From positions 248,001 through 312,000 of the forward strand of contig NZ_LGSZ01000040.1 of the NCBI RefSeq assembly GCF_001298265.1: 64,000 bases of DNA, written 5' to 3'. The notes under the pieces were generated by a model. That model worked only from the letters and a program-made list of their open reading frames with translations, was not told where the DNA came from and did not search any database. This DNA comes from Allobosea vaviloviae. Its GTDB lineage: Bacteria; Pseudomonadota; Alphaproteobacteria; Rhizobiales; Beijerinckiaceae. Made by a program: the position numbers and the translations under genes. Below are positions 1-9,614 of the stretch, in pieces (the first letter of the stretch is position 1; every line of letters starts with the position of its first letter).

Positions 1-319
1 CCTTGCCGGCTTCAAGCTCGATCGCCTCGCGTTCGATGGCGGGACTCATCCCGACCGTGAAGCGCAGGGCCGGATCATAGGCAAAGCAGTCGATACCGCG
101 AAACTGCGCCCGGCGCGACGTCGCGAGCGGCGATTGCGGATGCTCGCGGAACAGCCGGTCGCGAACGCTGCGCCAATGCGTCCAGCCCTCGTGCTCCGGC
201 ATCGCCCGCACGGCGGCATAGAGATCCGCGACCTGCCGACGCCAGTCATGCAGGGTTGAAAACTGGTCCAGCCTGCCGGCCGCCGCGATGGGCTCGGCCA
301 CCTCGATGATCCTGCCCAT
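1..319 (-). CDS. DUF1684 domain protein, N-terminal part (runs off the left edge)
   Basis: The reading frame is open from an ATG at 319 to the edge of the window, giving about 106 residues. The sequence has the tryptophan-rich start typical of DUF1684 proteins (LHDWRRQVADLYAAVR, RDRLFREHPQSPL, then FAYDPALRF). An in-frame stop lies just upstream of the ATG, and a purine-rich GAAAGGCGAG precedes it, so the start is secure. The family has no firmly established reaction. The C-terminal part is missing because of the window edge, not because of a mutation. Confidence 0.7.
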   Translation of the reverse strand, partial: MGRIIEVAEPIAAAGRLDQFSTLHDWRRQVADLYAAVRAMPEHEGWTHWRSVRDRLFREHPQSPLATSRRAQFRGIDCFAYDPALRFTVGMSPAIEREAIELEAGK

Positions 320-607
320 GATGCTCGCCTTTCAGACCACTTGCATACACCGCCTATAGAGCGGCCGCGAATTCAACGCGCGGCAGCGGATCGGGTTTCA
401 CGGCGCAGATTGATCCATGGCGGTGTCAGTTTTTGTCAGGGTTCGCGCCTGCATCCGGCAGGCTCGTCTGACTGTATCCCGAGTCGACGCGATAGCGGCA
501 TGTCGACAGCGTGTGTGGTTCCAGATTGTCAACCACTGATTGTATATTCGGCGACTGGAAGCTCACTGATGGCACGGACCCCTGTGGATCCTGGACAGGA
601 AATGGTG

Positions 608-841
608 ATGGCACATGATCCCGGCTTTCGCATGCAGATCGGTCAAGCCGATGCTTCCGGCGCAGGCAATCCCGTTCCAGCACCGATCATGCTGACGGCA
701 ACCCGCGAATTCGCTCAAGATCTCGGCGAGCGGATCGCGATCACAGCGGCAATGGCGCTGCTGGTCGTCGTCCAGTTCGTGGTCGGCGCCATCGTCTGGA
801 CTGGGCTTGGCATCGCCTGGCTGCTCGGCAAGCGCGGCTGA
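608..841 (+). CDS. Small membrane protein of unknown function
   Basis: This 77-residue frame ends with one hydrophobic segment (about residues 42-72) followed by a short basic tail (LLGKRG), which suggests a single-pass inner-membrane protein with a soluble N-terminus. I chose ATG 608 because AGGA at 597-600 sits seven bases upstream. The in-frame ATG at 602 is too close to that site. The frame stays open further upstream to 341, but that part has unlikely amino acid composition. No family was recognised. It is divergent from the DUF1684 gene and converges on regA. Confidence 0.45.
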   Translation: MAHDPGFRMQIGQADASGAGNPVPAPIMLTATREFAQDLGERIAITAAMALLVVVQFVVGAIVWTGLGIAWLLGKRG

Positions 842-883
842 CGATCTCGTATCGGGCGCTTCATAGCCGAAGAGGCAGGCGCT

Positions 884-1417
884 CTACGTCAGCCGCCGTT
901 TTTCCAGCTTTCGCGCCAGCGTCCGCCGGTGCATGCCGAGTCGGCGGGCGGTCTCCGAGATGTTGAAGTCGCTTTCGGCCAGCGTCTCGTGGATGCGTTC
1001 CCATTCGAGGTTCTTCAGCGAGGTCTGGCGCTGGGTCAGCGGCACCTCGGCATCGCCCTCGATCTTGCCGAAAGCGGCTTCGATGTCGTCGGTGTTGGAG
1101 GGCTTGGCGAGGTAGTGGCAGGCGCCCAGCTTGATCGCCTCCACCGCTGTCGCGATGCTGGCGAAGCCGGTCAGCACCACGATCTTCATGGCCGGATCAT
1201 GGGCATGCAGCAGCTTGACGCATTCGAGCCCCGAGCCGCCCACGACCTTGAGATCGACCACGGCATAGCGCGGCTGCGCGGTGTCGAGCAGGGTCCGCAG
1301 GCTGTCGAGCCCGTCGCAGGACTGCACATCATAGCCCCGACGCTCGAAGGAGCGGTGCAACACCGGCGCGAAGGCAGGATCGTCCTCGACGATCAGCAGC
1401 GTCTTGTCATCCGTCAT
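884..1417 (-). CDS. regA: Redox response regulator RegA/ActR/PrrA family
   Basis: This 177-residue protein has a receiver domain (residues 6-120) with the acidic pair E11-D12, phospho-acceptor D55 (AVVDLKV) and the conserved lysine in YLAKPS. A Fis-type helix-turn-helix follows at the C-terminus (NISETARRLGMHRRTLARKL), the signature of RegA/ActR/PrrA. In known members phosphorylation by RegB controls respiration, carbon and nitrogen fixation genes according to redox state. Its start overlaps the regB stop by 11 bases, so it is the last gene of the cyoABCD-surf1-regB-regA unit. The family call is firm; the regulon here is not known. Confidence 0.95.
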   Translation of the reverse strand: MTDDKTLLIVEDDPAFAPVLHRSFERRGYDVQSCDGLDSLRTLLDTAQPRYAVVDLKVVGGSGLECVKLLHAHDPAMKIVVLTGFASIATAVEAIKLGACHYLAKPSNTDDIEAAFGKIEGDAEVPLTQRQTSLKNLEWERIHETLAESDFNISETARRLGMHRRTLARKLEKRRLT

Positions 1418-2654
1418 GGCGGCTCTCCCTGGGAGCCTTTACGGGCGAGAGCGAAGCCAGCGGCAGGGTCACGGTGACGCAGGCGCCGCCGGCCTCGCGG
1501 TTCTGCGCCGACAGGGTGCCGCCCAGCTTGCGCATGACGTTGCTGACCAGGAACAGCCCGAGCCCCCCTCCCGGCCGCCCTTTCGTCGAGCGATAGGGCT
1601 TACCGAGGCTGGCGAGGATCTCGGATGAGAAGCCTGGACCCTCGTCCTGGACGATGATGGCGAGGTCGTCCTCCCGACGCTCGACCCTGACCACGACACG
1701 GGCAGGCGAGGCCTCGAGCGCATTGTCGAAGATGTTGCAGATCACCTGCTTCAGCGCCGGATCGGAGACGATGACGGCATCTGGCGCAAATGCGTTGACG
1801 TAGTCCAGCCGCGCCGGCGCCTGATGCGATTGCCACTGCGCCATGAGGTCGTCGACGAAGCGCCGCACGCTTGTGCGCCTCGGATTCTCTCCGCGCGTCT
1901 CGCCCGACGACATCAGGATGCCGGAGACGATCGTCTTGCAGCGGTCGATCTGGCCCTGCATCTCGCCGATCTCCTGGATCAGTTGCGGCTGGGCCTTGAA
2001 GACGGGCATGCGCAGCCAATCGCCCAGGATCACCGACAGCGTCGAGAGCGGTGTGCCGAGTTCATGCGCCGCGCCCGATGCCAGCAAGCCCATGCGGACG
2101 ATATGGTCCTCCTCGACAGCACGTTGGCGCAGATCCGCGAGGTTCTCGTCGCGGACCCGCAGATTGTGGCTGATCCGCTGGATGAACACCACGAGCAGCG
2201 CTGCAGCGATCAGGAAACAGATGAAGACACCCTGGATATAGAGCCGGGGCACGCCGTCATCGAGCTGGACGGGCAAGGCGAGTGGGCGGTGCAGCCCGAT
2301 CAGGCCGATGAAGCACAGGCTCGCGAGCGCGACCAGAACCCAGGTCGACCAGCGCTCGATCAGCACGGCCGCGAGCCCGATCTGCAGCAGATAGAGAGAG
2401 ATAAACGGGTTGGTTGCGCCGCCGCTGAGATAGAGCTGCGTGGTCAGCGCGCCGACATCGAAGAGCAGCGCGGCAAACAGCTCGGCATTGCTGACCTCCG
2501 CCCCTCTGCGATGATGGCGCAGCAGGCTCGCGAGGTTCAGCAGCACGAGGAGCGCGATCACCATCGCCATCTCGGTGAGCGGCAGGGCGATGCCGAGCCC
2601 CCACTGCACGATCAGGATGGTCAGCACCTGGCCGCTGACCGCGAGCCAGCGCAA
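1407..2654 (-). CDS. regB: Redox sensor histidine kinase RegB/ActS/PrrB family
   Basis: The protein has six predicted membrane helices in residues 1-160, then a DHp domain with H197 (LLASGAAHELGTPL) and a HATPase domain (NIFDNALEAS, DEGPGFS, GGGLGLFL). The quinone-binding heptapeptide GGATNPF of RegB is present at 78-84, and the redox-active cysteine of the family corresponds to C239 (DRCKTI). The start is uncertain. TTG 2654 is the only ATG/GTG/TTG in frame before the stop at 2757-2759, yet it has no visible ribosome site and begins right at the first helix (RWLAVSGQ). Relatives usually have about 20 more residues, so a CTG or ATT start is possible. It lies 46 bases after surf1 and overlaps regA. 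Confidence 0.93.
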   Translation of the reverse strand: MRWLAVSGQVLTILIVQWGLGIALPLTEMAMVIALLVLLNLASLLRHHRRGAEVSNAELFAALLFDVGALTTQLYLSGGATNPFISLYLLQIGLAAVLIERWSTWVLVALASLCFIGLIGLHRPLALPVQLDDGVPRLYIQGVFICFLIAAALLVVFIQRISHNLRVRDENLADLRQRAVEEDHIVRMGLLASGAAHELGTPLSTLSVILGDWLRMPVFKAQPQLIQEIGEMQGQIDRCKTIVSGILMSSGETRGENPRRTSVRRFVDDLMAQWQSHQAPARLDYVNAFAPDAVIVSDPALKQVICNIFDNALEASPARVVVRVERREDDLAIIVQDEGPGFSSEILASLGKPYRSTKGRPGGGLGLFLVSNVMRKLGGTLSAQNREAGGACVTVTLPLASLSPVKAPRESRHDG

Positions 2655-2700
2655 CTGGACCAGCAGCAGCAGGTTCTGCCGGTTCGTGGTGGCGTGGACG

Positions 2701-3468
2701 CTAATGCTGGCGCTCCGTTCCGTGCCGCAACCGATACTCGCAGCGTAACACGAAGATCATGGCGCAAGCGAGCATCAGCGCCAGGGCAAACCAGGTCAGC
2801 GCATAGACGAGGTGGTTGTTGGCGAAGCGCAGCACCGTCAGCCCGCCGACCGGAAAGCCGCCGGGATTGGGCGTCGCATCGGCGTCGACGAAATAGGGCG
2901 CGGCGTTCTCCAGTCCGCGCGTTTGGGCGGTTGCCGCGACATCGCGCGAATACCAGCGATCCTGGGCCGGGGCGTTCTCACGGAGGAAGCCGCCACCGGG
3001 CTCGCTCAGCCGCAGCAGACCTGTCAACGTCACGGGCCCGCTGGGCCGCGCGTCGGCGCGGCTGCCGCGCCGTTCCGGCGGCACGAAGCCGCGATTGACC
3101 AGCACGGTGAAGCCGGCCTCGCTCACCAGCGGCGTCAGGACCCAGAAACCGCCGCCGCGTTCCGTGACGGCCTGGACCAGCGTCTCGCGGTCGTGGAGGA
3201 AGCGGCCGGCGAGCCTGACGCGAAGGTATTCGTCCTCGCCGATGCTGCCCCAGTGCGCCGGGCCGGGGGCGGGAACGGGTTCTGCCCGGATGCGGGTTTC
3301 GACCCGCTGGATCAGCGCCTGCTTCCAGCCGAGACGCTGCATCTGCCAGATGCCGAGGCCGGCCAGGCCGGCGACGCAGGCCAGAGCTACCACGCAGGCG
3401 ATCGACAATACCCAGAGAGGCCGCGGCGTGCGTGCAGCGGCAGGCTTTCTCGACGCCTGTTCGCTCAA
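2701..3468 (-). CDS. surf1: SURF1 family oxidase assembly protein
   Basis: This 255-residue SURF1-family protein has two membrane helices, one near the N-terminus (LWVLSIACVVALACVAGLAGLGIW) and one near the C-terminus, enclosing a periplasmic domain with the family motifs GIWQMQRLGWK and VLVNRGFVPPERR. SURF1 proteins help insert haem into terminal oxidases. I placed the start at TTG 3468, whose TTGA overlaps the cyoD stop. A longer in-frame version from 3528 would run deep into cyoD. Its position directly after cyoD fits a role in maturing the Cyo oxidase. Confidence 0.88.
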   Translation of the reverse strand: MSEQASRKPAAARTPRPLWVLSIACVVALACVAGLAGLGIWQMQRLGWKQALIQRVETRIRAEPVPAPGPAHWGSIGEDEYLRVRLAGRFLHDRETLVQAVTERGGGFWVLTPLVSEAGFTVLVNRGFVPPERRGSRADARPSGPVTLTGLLRLSEPGGGFLRENAPAQDRWYSRDVAATAQTRGLENAAPYFVDADATPNPGGFPVGGLTVLRFANNHLVYALTWFALALMLACAMIFVLRCEYRLRHGTERQH

Positions 3469-3851
3469 GGCACCTGCCGCATGTCGTGGGGCGGCATCAT
3501 GTTGGTGTTGAGGTGGTACATCACCCACAGCGAGCCCGCGAGCACGATCACCACCAGGATCAGGGTGAAGAGCAGCGCCAGCAGGCTCCAGCCGCCCTCG
3601 GAGCGGCCGTTCATGTGCAGGAAGAAGACCATGTGGACGAGGATCTGGACGACCGCGAAGGCCATGATCGCGAAGGCCGTCAACTGGTTGCTGCCGAGCG
3701 CGCCCGACATCACCAGCCAGAACGGAATCGCGGTCAGGACGACCGAAAGCCCGAAGCCGATCATGTAGCCGTTGAAGGAACCATGCACATGCTCCTCGGC
3801 GGCGTGATCGTCATGTCCGGGCTGATGCTGGGCGTTCGTCTCGGAGCTCAT
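3465..3851 (-). CDS. cyoD: Cytochrome bo3 ubiquinol oxidase subunit IV
   Basis: The 128-residue subunit has a histidine-rich N-terminus and three membrane helices, including the family segment FAVVQILVHMVFFLHM. This small subunit supports assembly and stability of the haem-copper quinol oxidase. I chose ATG 3851, which overlaps the cyoC stop as ATGA; the longer frame up to 3932 is cyoC sequence in another frame. It is followed by surf1 with a TTGA overlap. Confidence 0.93.
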   Translation of the reverse strand: MSSETNAQHQPGHDDHAAEEHVHGSFNGYMIGFGLSVVLTAIPFWLVMSGALGSNQLTAFAIMAFAVVQILVHMVFFLHMNGRSEGGWSLLALLFTLILVVIVLAGSLWVMYHLNTNMMPPHDMRQVP

Positions 3852-4480
3852 CGCAGCATCCCCATCAGATAGACGAAGGTGAAGACGCCGATCCAGATGA
3901 CGTCGAGGAAGTGCCAGAACATCGAGAGGCACATCAGACGGCGGCGGTTGGCTTCGATCAGCCCGTGCTTGGCGACCTGCGCCATCAGCGTGAACAGCCA
4001 GATCGTGCCGAAGGTGACGTGCAGCCCATGCGTGCCGACCAGCGTGAAGAAGGCCGACAGGAAGGCGCTGCGCTGCGGCGTCGCGCCCATGTGGATCAGG
4101 TGGTGGAATTCGTAGAGTTCGATGCTGAGGAAGGCGAGGCCAAACAGCGCCGTGACCGCGAGCCAGCCTTGCGTTGCCGCGATCTTGCCCTTCGCCATCG
4201 ACAGCATGGCGAAGCCATAGGTGATCGAGGAGAACAGCAGCATCGCGGTGTTGAGCGCGACCAGCGGCAGGTCGAACAGATCCTTCGGGCCGGGGCCTGC
4301 GGCATAGTTCCCGCCGACGACCCCGTAGATGGCGAACAGGATCGCGAAGATGAGGCAGTCGCTCATCAGGTAGATCCAGAAGCCCAGCGGCGTGCTGTGG
4401 CCTTCCGGGTGGGGATGTTCGTCGCGCAGGTAGAAGACCGGCGCCTCGCCGTTGTCGGCGGCAGGGATGGAACTCGCCAT
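3848..4480 (-). CDS. cyoC: Cytochrome bo3 ubiquinol oxidase subunit III
   Basis: The 210-residue protein has five membrane helices and matches subunit III of quinol oxidases (LGFWIYLMSDCLIFAILFA near the start, LVGTHGLHVTFGTIW, then FWHFLDVIWIGVFTFVYL at the end). Start ATG 4480 lies five bases after the cyoB stop. Upstream codons in the same frame belong to the cyoB coding region. Subunit III is not catalytic and stabilises the core complex in the inner membrane. Confidence 0.95.
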   Translation of the reverse strand: MASSIPAADNGEAPVFYLRDEHPHPEGHSTPLGFWIYLMSDCLIFAILFAIYGVVGGNYAAGPGPKDLFDLPLVALNTAMLLFSSITYGFAMLSMAKGKIAATQGWLAVTALFGLAFLSIELYEFHHLIHMGATPQRSAFLSAFFTLVGTHGLHVTFGTIWLFTLMAQVAKHGLIEANRRRLMCLSMFWHFLDVIWIGVFTFVYLMGMLR

Positions 4481-4485
4481 GGTCG

Positions 4486-6492
4486 TCAGGCCCTCGATCC
4501 GGCGAGCAGACGGGTGCGCTCGTCCTCGGCGCGGACGACCTGCTCCGCCGGGATATGGAAGTCGCGGTGGTAGTTGAAGCTGTGGGTGATCGCGGTCACG
4601 AGGATCGCCGCAAAGGAGACAGCCGCCAGCCACCAGATGTGCCAGATCAGCGCGAAGCCCATCGCCATCGAGAAGCCCGCCAGCACGATGCCCGTCGCGG
4701 TGTTCCTGGGCATGTGGATCGGCTTGAAGCCGTCGAGCGGGCGGACATAGCCGCGCTTCTTCATGTCGGTCCAGGCGTCGTTGTCATGCACCACCGGGGT
4801 GAAGGCGAAATTGTAGTCCGGCGGCGGCGAGGAGGTCGCCCATTCCAGCGTGCGCCCGTTCCAGGGATCGCCGGTGACGTCGCGCAATTCCTCGCGCTTC
4901 CAGATGCTGTAGGCGATCTGAAGCAGGAAGCAGACGATGCCGAGCAGGATCAGGAAGGCGCCGAAGCCCGCGATCACGAACCAGATCTGCAGCGACGGGT
5001 CGTCGAAGACGCGCATCCGCCGCGTCACGCCCATCAGGCCGAGAATGTAGAGCGGCATGAAGGCGAACCAGAAGCCGACCACCCAGAACCAGAACGAGAA
5101 CTTGCCCAGCAGCGGGTGCAGCCGGAAGCCGAACGCCTTCGGGAACCAGTAGATCATGCCCGCGAACAGCCCGTAGAGCACGCCGCCGATGATGACGTTG
5201 TGGAAATGGGCGATCAGGAACAGGCTGTTGTGCAGCACGAAATCGGCCGGCGGCACGGCCAGCAGCACGCCGGTCATGCCGCCGATGACGAAGGTCAGCA
5301 TGAACGCGACCGTCCACATCATCGGCGCCTCGAAGCGGATGCGCCCGCGATACATCGTGAACAGCCAGTTGAAGATCTTCGCACCGGTCGGGATCGAGAT
5401 GATCATCGTCGTGATCCCGAAGAACGAGTTCACGCTCGCGCCCGAGCCCATCGTGAAGAAGTGGTGCAGCCAGACCAGGTAGGACAGGATCGTGATGACG
5501 ACGGTCGCGTAGACCATCGAGGTGTAGCCGAAGAGCCGCTTGCCCGAGAAGGTCGAGGTCACCTCCGAGAAGATGCCGAAGGCCGGCAGGATCAGGATGT
5601 AGACCTCCGGGTGGCCCCAGATCCAGATCAGGTTCACGTACATCATCGGGTTGCCGCCGAAGTCGTTCGTGAAGAAGTTCGTCCCGACATAGCGGTCGAG
5701 CGTCAGCAGGGCCAGCACCGCCGTCAGCACCGGGAAGGTCGCGACGATCAGGATGTTGGTGCACAGCGAGGTCCAGGTGAAGACCGGCATCTTCATCAGG
5801 GTCATGCCGGGGCAGCGCATCTTGACGATGGTGCAGACCAGGTTGATGCCGGACAGGGTCGTGCCGACGCCCGCCACCTGAAGCGCCCAGATATAGTAGT
5901 CGACGCCGGGGTCCGGGCTGTAGGCGATGCCCGACAGCGGCGGGTAGGCGAGCCAGCCGGTCCGCGCGAACTCGCCGATGAACAGCGACATCATCACCAG
6001 AACGGCGCCTGCCGTCGTCATCCAGAACGAGAAATTGTTGAGGAAGGGGAAGGAGACGTCGCGCGCGCCGATCTGCAGCGGCACGACATAGTTCATCAGC
6101 CCCGTCACCAGCGGCATGGCGACGAAGAAGATCATGATCACGCCATGGGCGGTGAAGATCTGGTCGTAGTGATGGGCGTTGAGGTAGCCCTCGGAGCCGT
6201 TGAAGGCCATCGCCTGCTGAATTCGCATCATGATCGCGTCGGCAAAGCCGCGCAGCAGCATGATCAGGCCGAGCACCATGTACATGATGCCGATCTTCTT
6301 GTGGTCCACCGAGGTGAACCACTCGCGCCAGAGATAGCCCCAGAGCTTGAAATAGGTCAGGGCGCCGACGACGGCAATGCCGCCGAGCGCCACGGCGGCG
6401 AAGGTCACGATTAGGATCGGCTCGTGGATCGGGAACGACTCGAGCGTCAGCCGGCCGAAGAGCATGGAATGGGGTGCGGAAGCGTCGGTCAC
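4486..6492 (-). CDS. cyoB: Cytochrome bo3 ubiquinol oxidase subunit I
   Basis: At 668 residues this is the usual length for CyoB. It carries the haem-copper oxidase signatures: [15 protein letters not shown] with the histidine-tyrosine pair of the CuB site, WLHHFFTMG, and [17 protein letters not shown] with histidine ligands of the haems. It reduces oxygen with electrons from ubiquinol and pumps protons across the inner membrane. It sits 13 bases after cyoA and five bases before cyoC. Confidence 0.98.
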   Translation of the reverse strand: MTDASAPHSMLFGRLTLESFPIHEPILIVTFAAVALGGIAVVGALTYFKLWGYLWREWFTSVDHKKIGIMYMVLGLIMLLRGFADAIMMRIQQAMAFNGSEGYLNAHHYDQIFTAHGVIMIFFVAMPLVTGLMNYVVPLQIGARDVSFPFLNNFSFWMTTAGAVLVMMSLFIGEFARTGWLAYPPLSGIAYSPDPGVDYYIWALQVAGVGTTLSGINLVCTIVKMRCPGMTLMKMPVFTWTSLCTNILIVATFPVLTAVLALLTLDRYVGTNFFTNDFGGNPMMYVNLIWIWGHPEVYILILPAFGIFSEVTSTFSGKRLFGYTSMVYATVVITILSYLVWLHHFFTMGSGASVNSFFGITTMIISIPTGAKIFNWLFTMYRGRIRFEAPMMWTVAFMLTFVIGGMTGVLLAVPPADFVLHNSLFLIAHFHNVIIGGVLYGLFAGMIYWFPKAFGFRLHPLLGKFSFWFWVVGFWFAFMPLYILGLMGVTRRMRVFDDPSLQIWFVIAGFGAFLILLGIVCFLLQIAYSIWKREELRDVTGDPWNGRTLEWATSSPPPDYNFAFTPVVHDNDAWTDMKKRGYVRPLDGFKPIHMPRNTATGIVLAGFSMAMGFALIWHIWWLAAVSFAAILVTAITHSFNYHRDFHIPAEQVVRAEDERTRLLAGSRA

Positions 6493-6505
6493 TGTGAAGC
6501 TCGCT

Positions 6506-7684
6506 TCAGGAATGGGACGGCCGGGCCAGGCTCAGCAGCTCGGAGAAACTCTGCGGCCGGCGCGGCGTGAGGGCGGGAAGCGGCAGGCCGAGGCCGCGCA
6601 TTGGCGAGAGGTCGCGCGGCGTCGTGTCGGCCGGCACCTTCGCCATCATCGCCTTGGCCTCCTCGATCGAGCAGATCGAGGCGATGTAGGCGGGCTGGGC
6701 CCCGAAGGGCGCCTCGCCGCCGCGGCGGGTGTATTTGTCATAGGCGAGCGGCAGCGTGGTGTGGAGGCCGGCGAGCCCCAGCCCACCCTTGGCGTCGATC
6801 GCCATCATCTCGCTCATGCACATCTTGCCGGGCTGCACGCAGAGATTGCGGATCGCGTCGAACAGCTTCGCTTCGGTCGCGGAGAAGCGCTTGACCGGGA
6901 CGTTCTCGCTGGGGCGTTCGAGGTCGAGATAGGCGGCGCGGTCGAGCGTGCCGCCCGCTTCCTTCGCCTTGGCGACCCAGCCCTCGAAATCGCCCTCTGA
7001 CAGGCCGAGGAAGCCGAAGCGCATGCCGGAGAAGCCCGCGCCGCTGTAATTCGCCGAGAAGCCCTGATAGCGCCCGGCCTTGTTGATCACGGCATGGAGC
7101 CGCGTCTGCATCGCCGGCATCGCGTAGATCTGGCCGGCCAGCGCCGGGATGTAGAAGGAGTTCATCACCGAGGACGAGGTGATGCGGAAATGAATCGGCC
7201 GATCGACCGGCGCGGCCAGCTCGTTGACCGTGGCGATGCCCTGTTCCGGGTAGATGAACAGCCATTTCCAGTCGAGCGCGACGACCTCGACCTCGAGGGG
7301 CTTGGCCGTTACGGGAATAGGCTTGCCCGCCGCGATCCGGTCGAGCTTGCGGTAGGGGTCGAGCAGATGGGTGCCCATCCAGGTCAGCGCACCGAGCGCG
7401 ATGATGATCAAGAGCGGCGCCGCCCAGATGATGAGCTCCAGCCCGGTCGAGTGATCCCAGTCGGGCTTGTAGGTCGCCTCCTTGTTGGAGGCGCGGTAGC
7501 GCCAGGCGAAGAACACTGTCAGCGCCATCACCGGCGCGATGATGATCAGCATCAGCACGGTCGAGATCACGACGAGATCGCGCTGCTGCGCCGCGACGTC
7601 GCCGGCAGGCGACATCACCACGAGGTTGCAGCCGCCCAGAAGGGCGAGCATCGGGATCAGGGCGGCGAGGCGCAGACGGTTCAA
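6506..7684 (-). CDS. cyoA: Cytochrome bo3 ubiquinol oxidase subunit II
   Basis: The 392-residue protein starts with a lipoprotein signal (hydrophobic run ending LLGGC), followed by two membrane helices and a periplasmic cupredoxin-like domain. The region that holds the CuA ligands in cytochrome c oxidases reads [13 protein letters not shown] and lacks the cysteines, as expected for a quinol oxidase. It is the first gene of the operon. No cyoE haem O synthase gene follows in this cluster. Confidence 0.96.
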   Translation of the reverse strand: MNRLRLAALIPMLALLGGCNLVVMSPAGDVAAQQRDLVVISTVLMLIIIAPVMALTVFFAWRYRASNKEATYKPDWDHSTGLELIIWAAPLLIIIALGALTWMGTHLLDPYRKLDRIAAGKPIPVTAKPLEVEVVALDWKWLFIYPEQGIATVNELAAPVDRPIHFRITSSSVMNSFYIPALAGQIYAMPAMQTRLHAVINKAGRYQGFSANYSGAGFSGMRFGFLGLSEGDFEGWVAKAKEAGGTLDRAAYLDLERPSENVPVKRFSATEAKLFDAIRNLCVQPGKMCMSEMMAIDAKGGLGLAGLHTTLPLAYDKYTRRGGEAPFGAQPAYIASICSIEEAKAMMAKVPADTTPRDLSPMRGLGLPLPALTPRRPQSFSELLSLARPSHS

Positions 7685-7745
7685 GGCATCGACCTTTCGC
7701 AGGGCAATGGAAGCAGGACCGCTAGCTGCAGTGCAGCAAAGGTGA

Positions 7746-7766
7746 CATTGGACAATTTGCCCAATG
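7746..7766. promoter_or_regulatory. Inverted repeat in the cyoA / MFS divergent promoter region
   Basis: CATTGG at 7746-7751 and CCAATG at 7761-7766 form a perfect 6-bp inverted repeat with a 9-base spacer. It lies about 60 bases upstream of cyoA and about 90 bases upstream of the MFS start. The layout suits a dimeric repressor or activator of one or both genes. It does not match the RegA or FNR consensus as I know them, and the regulator is unknown. Confidence 0.35.
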
Positions 7767-7857
7767 CCGCCGTTCCGTCCGATAATGCACTAGCGGGGGC
7801 TTGGCGGCAAAACGCGATGGCGCCGCCTGCCTGAAACCACGCGCGAGGGTGCAGCTC

Positions 7858-9237
7858 ATGGCCAACATGCCCACGACGCAGATGCCCGAGACCCGGATGG
7901 CGACCTCGCAAAGACCCAGCACCAGCGAGCGAGATGCCAGCCATCTGAGCGAGAGCCATGGCGCTGTGAACCCCGGCGAGATGGCGATCGGCGTCATCAT
8001 CGGCCGCACCTCCGAGTTCTTCGACTTCTTCGTCTACGCCATCGCCTCGGTCATCGTCTTTCCCAAGCTGGTCTTCTCCTTCACCGATCCGCTGACCGGC
8101 ACGCTCTACTCCTTCGCCATTTTCGCGCTCGCTTTCATCGCCCGGCCCTTCGGCACCGCGATCTTCACCGCCATCGACCGCCGCACCGGCAAGAGCGCCA
8201 AGCTCACCATGGCGCTGTTCCTGCTCGGCATCTCGACCTGCTCGATCGGCTTTCTGCCCGGCTACGAGCAGATTGGCGCGGCCTCGATCTGGCTCCTGGC
8301 GCTGGCGCGCATCGGGCAGGGCATCGCTCTCGGCGGCACCTGGGACGGGCTGGCCTCGCTGCTCGCGCTCAACGCCCCGCCGCATCATCGCGGCTGGTAT
8401 GCGATGATTCCGCAGCTCGGCGCGCCCTTTGGCCTGATCGTGGCGAGCGGGCTCTTCGCCTTCTTCGTCGGCAATCTTTCGGCCGAGGATTTCTACGACT
8501 GGGGCTGGCGCTACCCGTTCTTCGTCGCTTTCACGATCAATGTCGTGGCGCTGTTTGCCCGGTTGCGCATGGTGGTCACGCCCGACTACCAGAATCTGTT
8601 CGAGACCCGCGAACTGCAGCCCTCCAAGATCATCGACACGCTGCGCAATGAGGGACAGCATGTCGTGGTCGGCGCCTTCGCGCCACTGGCGAGCTTCGCC
8701 ATGTTCCACATGGTCACGGTGTTTCCGCTCTCCTGGGTCTACCTCTTCACGCAGGAAGGGCCGGCGCGCTTCCTGGTGATCGAGGTCGTCGGCGCGGTCT
8801 TCGGCGCGATGGCGATCGTCGCCTCGGGCATGATCGCCGACCGGATCGGACGCCGCGCGCTGCTCGGCGGCTGCGCCATCGCCATCGCCGTCTTCAGCGG
8901 CTTCGCCCCGCAGCTTCTCGATGGAGGGTTCATCGGCGAGATGGTCTTCATGATCGGCGGCTTCATCCTGCTCGGCCTGTCCTTCGGGCAGTCATCGGGC
9001 TCGGTCGCCTCGGCCTTCTCGGCGACCTATCGCTACACCGGTTCGGCCCTGACCTCTGACCTCGCCTGGCTCTTCGGCGCCGGCTTCGCTCCGCTGGCGG
9101 CGCTGGTGCTGTCGAGCAAGTTCGGCCTGATCTCGGCCGGCGCCTACCTGCTGTCGGGCGCTCTCGTCACGCTGCTCGCCCTGCGGCTGAACCGGCAATG
9201 GGAGATCAGGAGGGTCGAGGAGGAGCAGCGCGGCTGA
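7858..9237 (+). CDS. MFS transporter of the metabolite:H+ symporter type
   Basis: The 459-residue protein has about twelve membrane helices. The motif after helix 2 is degenerate (FTAIDRRTGKSAKL in place of GxLADRxGRR), but the second half has GMIADRIGRRALL. The opening segment GRTSEFFDFFVYAI matches the MHS family, whose members carry organic acids, osmolytes or shikimate. I chose ATG 7858 because GAGGGT lies seven bases upstream. The substrate cannot be read from the sequence. It is transcribed away from cyoA. Confidence 0.85.
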   Translation: MANMPTTQMPETRMATSQRPSTSERDASHLSESHGAVNPGEMAIGVIIGRTSEFFDFFVYAIASVIVFPKLVFSFTDPLTGTLYSFAIFALAFIARPFGTAIFTAIDRRTGKSAKLTMALFLLGISTCSIGFLPGYEQIGAASIWLLALARIGQGIALGGTWDGLASLLALNAPPHHRGWYAMIPQLGAPFGLIVASGLFAFFVGNLSAEDFYDWGWRYPFFVAFTINVVALFARLRMVVTPDYQNLFETRELQPSKIIDTLRNEGQHVVVGAFAPLASFAMFHMVTVFPLSWVYLFTQEGPARFLVIEVVGAVFGAMAIVASGMIADRIGRRALLGGCAIAIAVFSGFAPQLLDGGFIGEMVFMIGGFILLGLSFGQSSGSVASAFSATYRYTGSALTSDLAWLFGAGFAPLAALVLSSKFGLISAGAYLLSGALVTLLALRLNRQWEIRRVEEEQRG

Positions 9238-9293
9238 GGCTTCGTCCCTGGCTGCCAGCGAAGGCCGCACCGATCCCAGGCTGCCTTCGCTTC

Positions 9294-9515
9294 TTACATA
9301 TACCGCACGATGGTGTCGGGCCCGATCTGATAGAGATCGAGCTCGGAATCGCTCAGCCGGCGCTGGAGCTTGAAGCTCGGCTGCGGCAACAGGCCCGCAT
9401 ATCCGCGCAAGGCCTCGATCGCCGCTTCTCCCGTGTCGGCGGCGACATGGAAGATCTGGCGAGCGCCGTCGGACGGAGAGGTCACCTCGACCTGGAAGGC
9501 TTTGAGTTCGGTCAT
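9294..9515 (-). CDS. Small conserved-looking protein of unknown function
   Basis: This 73-residue frame starts at ATG 9515 with AGGA a few bases upstream. It reads as a small soluble alpha/beta protein (FQVEVTSPSDGARQIFHVAADTGEAAIEALRG) ending IGPDTIVRYM. The amino acid mix is natural and it converges on the MFS gene. I do not recognise the family. Confidence 0.55.
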   Translation of the reverse strand: MTELKAFQVEVTSPSDGARQIFHVAADTGEAAIEALRGYAGLLPQPSFKLQRRLSDSELDLYQIGPDTIVRYM

Positions 9516-9614
9516 CGATTCCTGGGCTCCGCTGTCGCTCGGCGGTAGCATGCCTCTCCATATCTCGCCATTCGGCGGGCCGGCAGCGATCCGGCGCGCA
9601 TCCAGGCCACAGTG

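Noticed and set aside
4555..6414. Long plus-strand open frame opposite cyoB
   Set aside because: Histidine- and arginine-rich shadow of a GC-rich membrane gene; cyoB has full haem-copper motifs.
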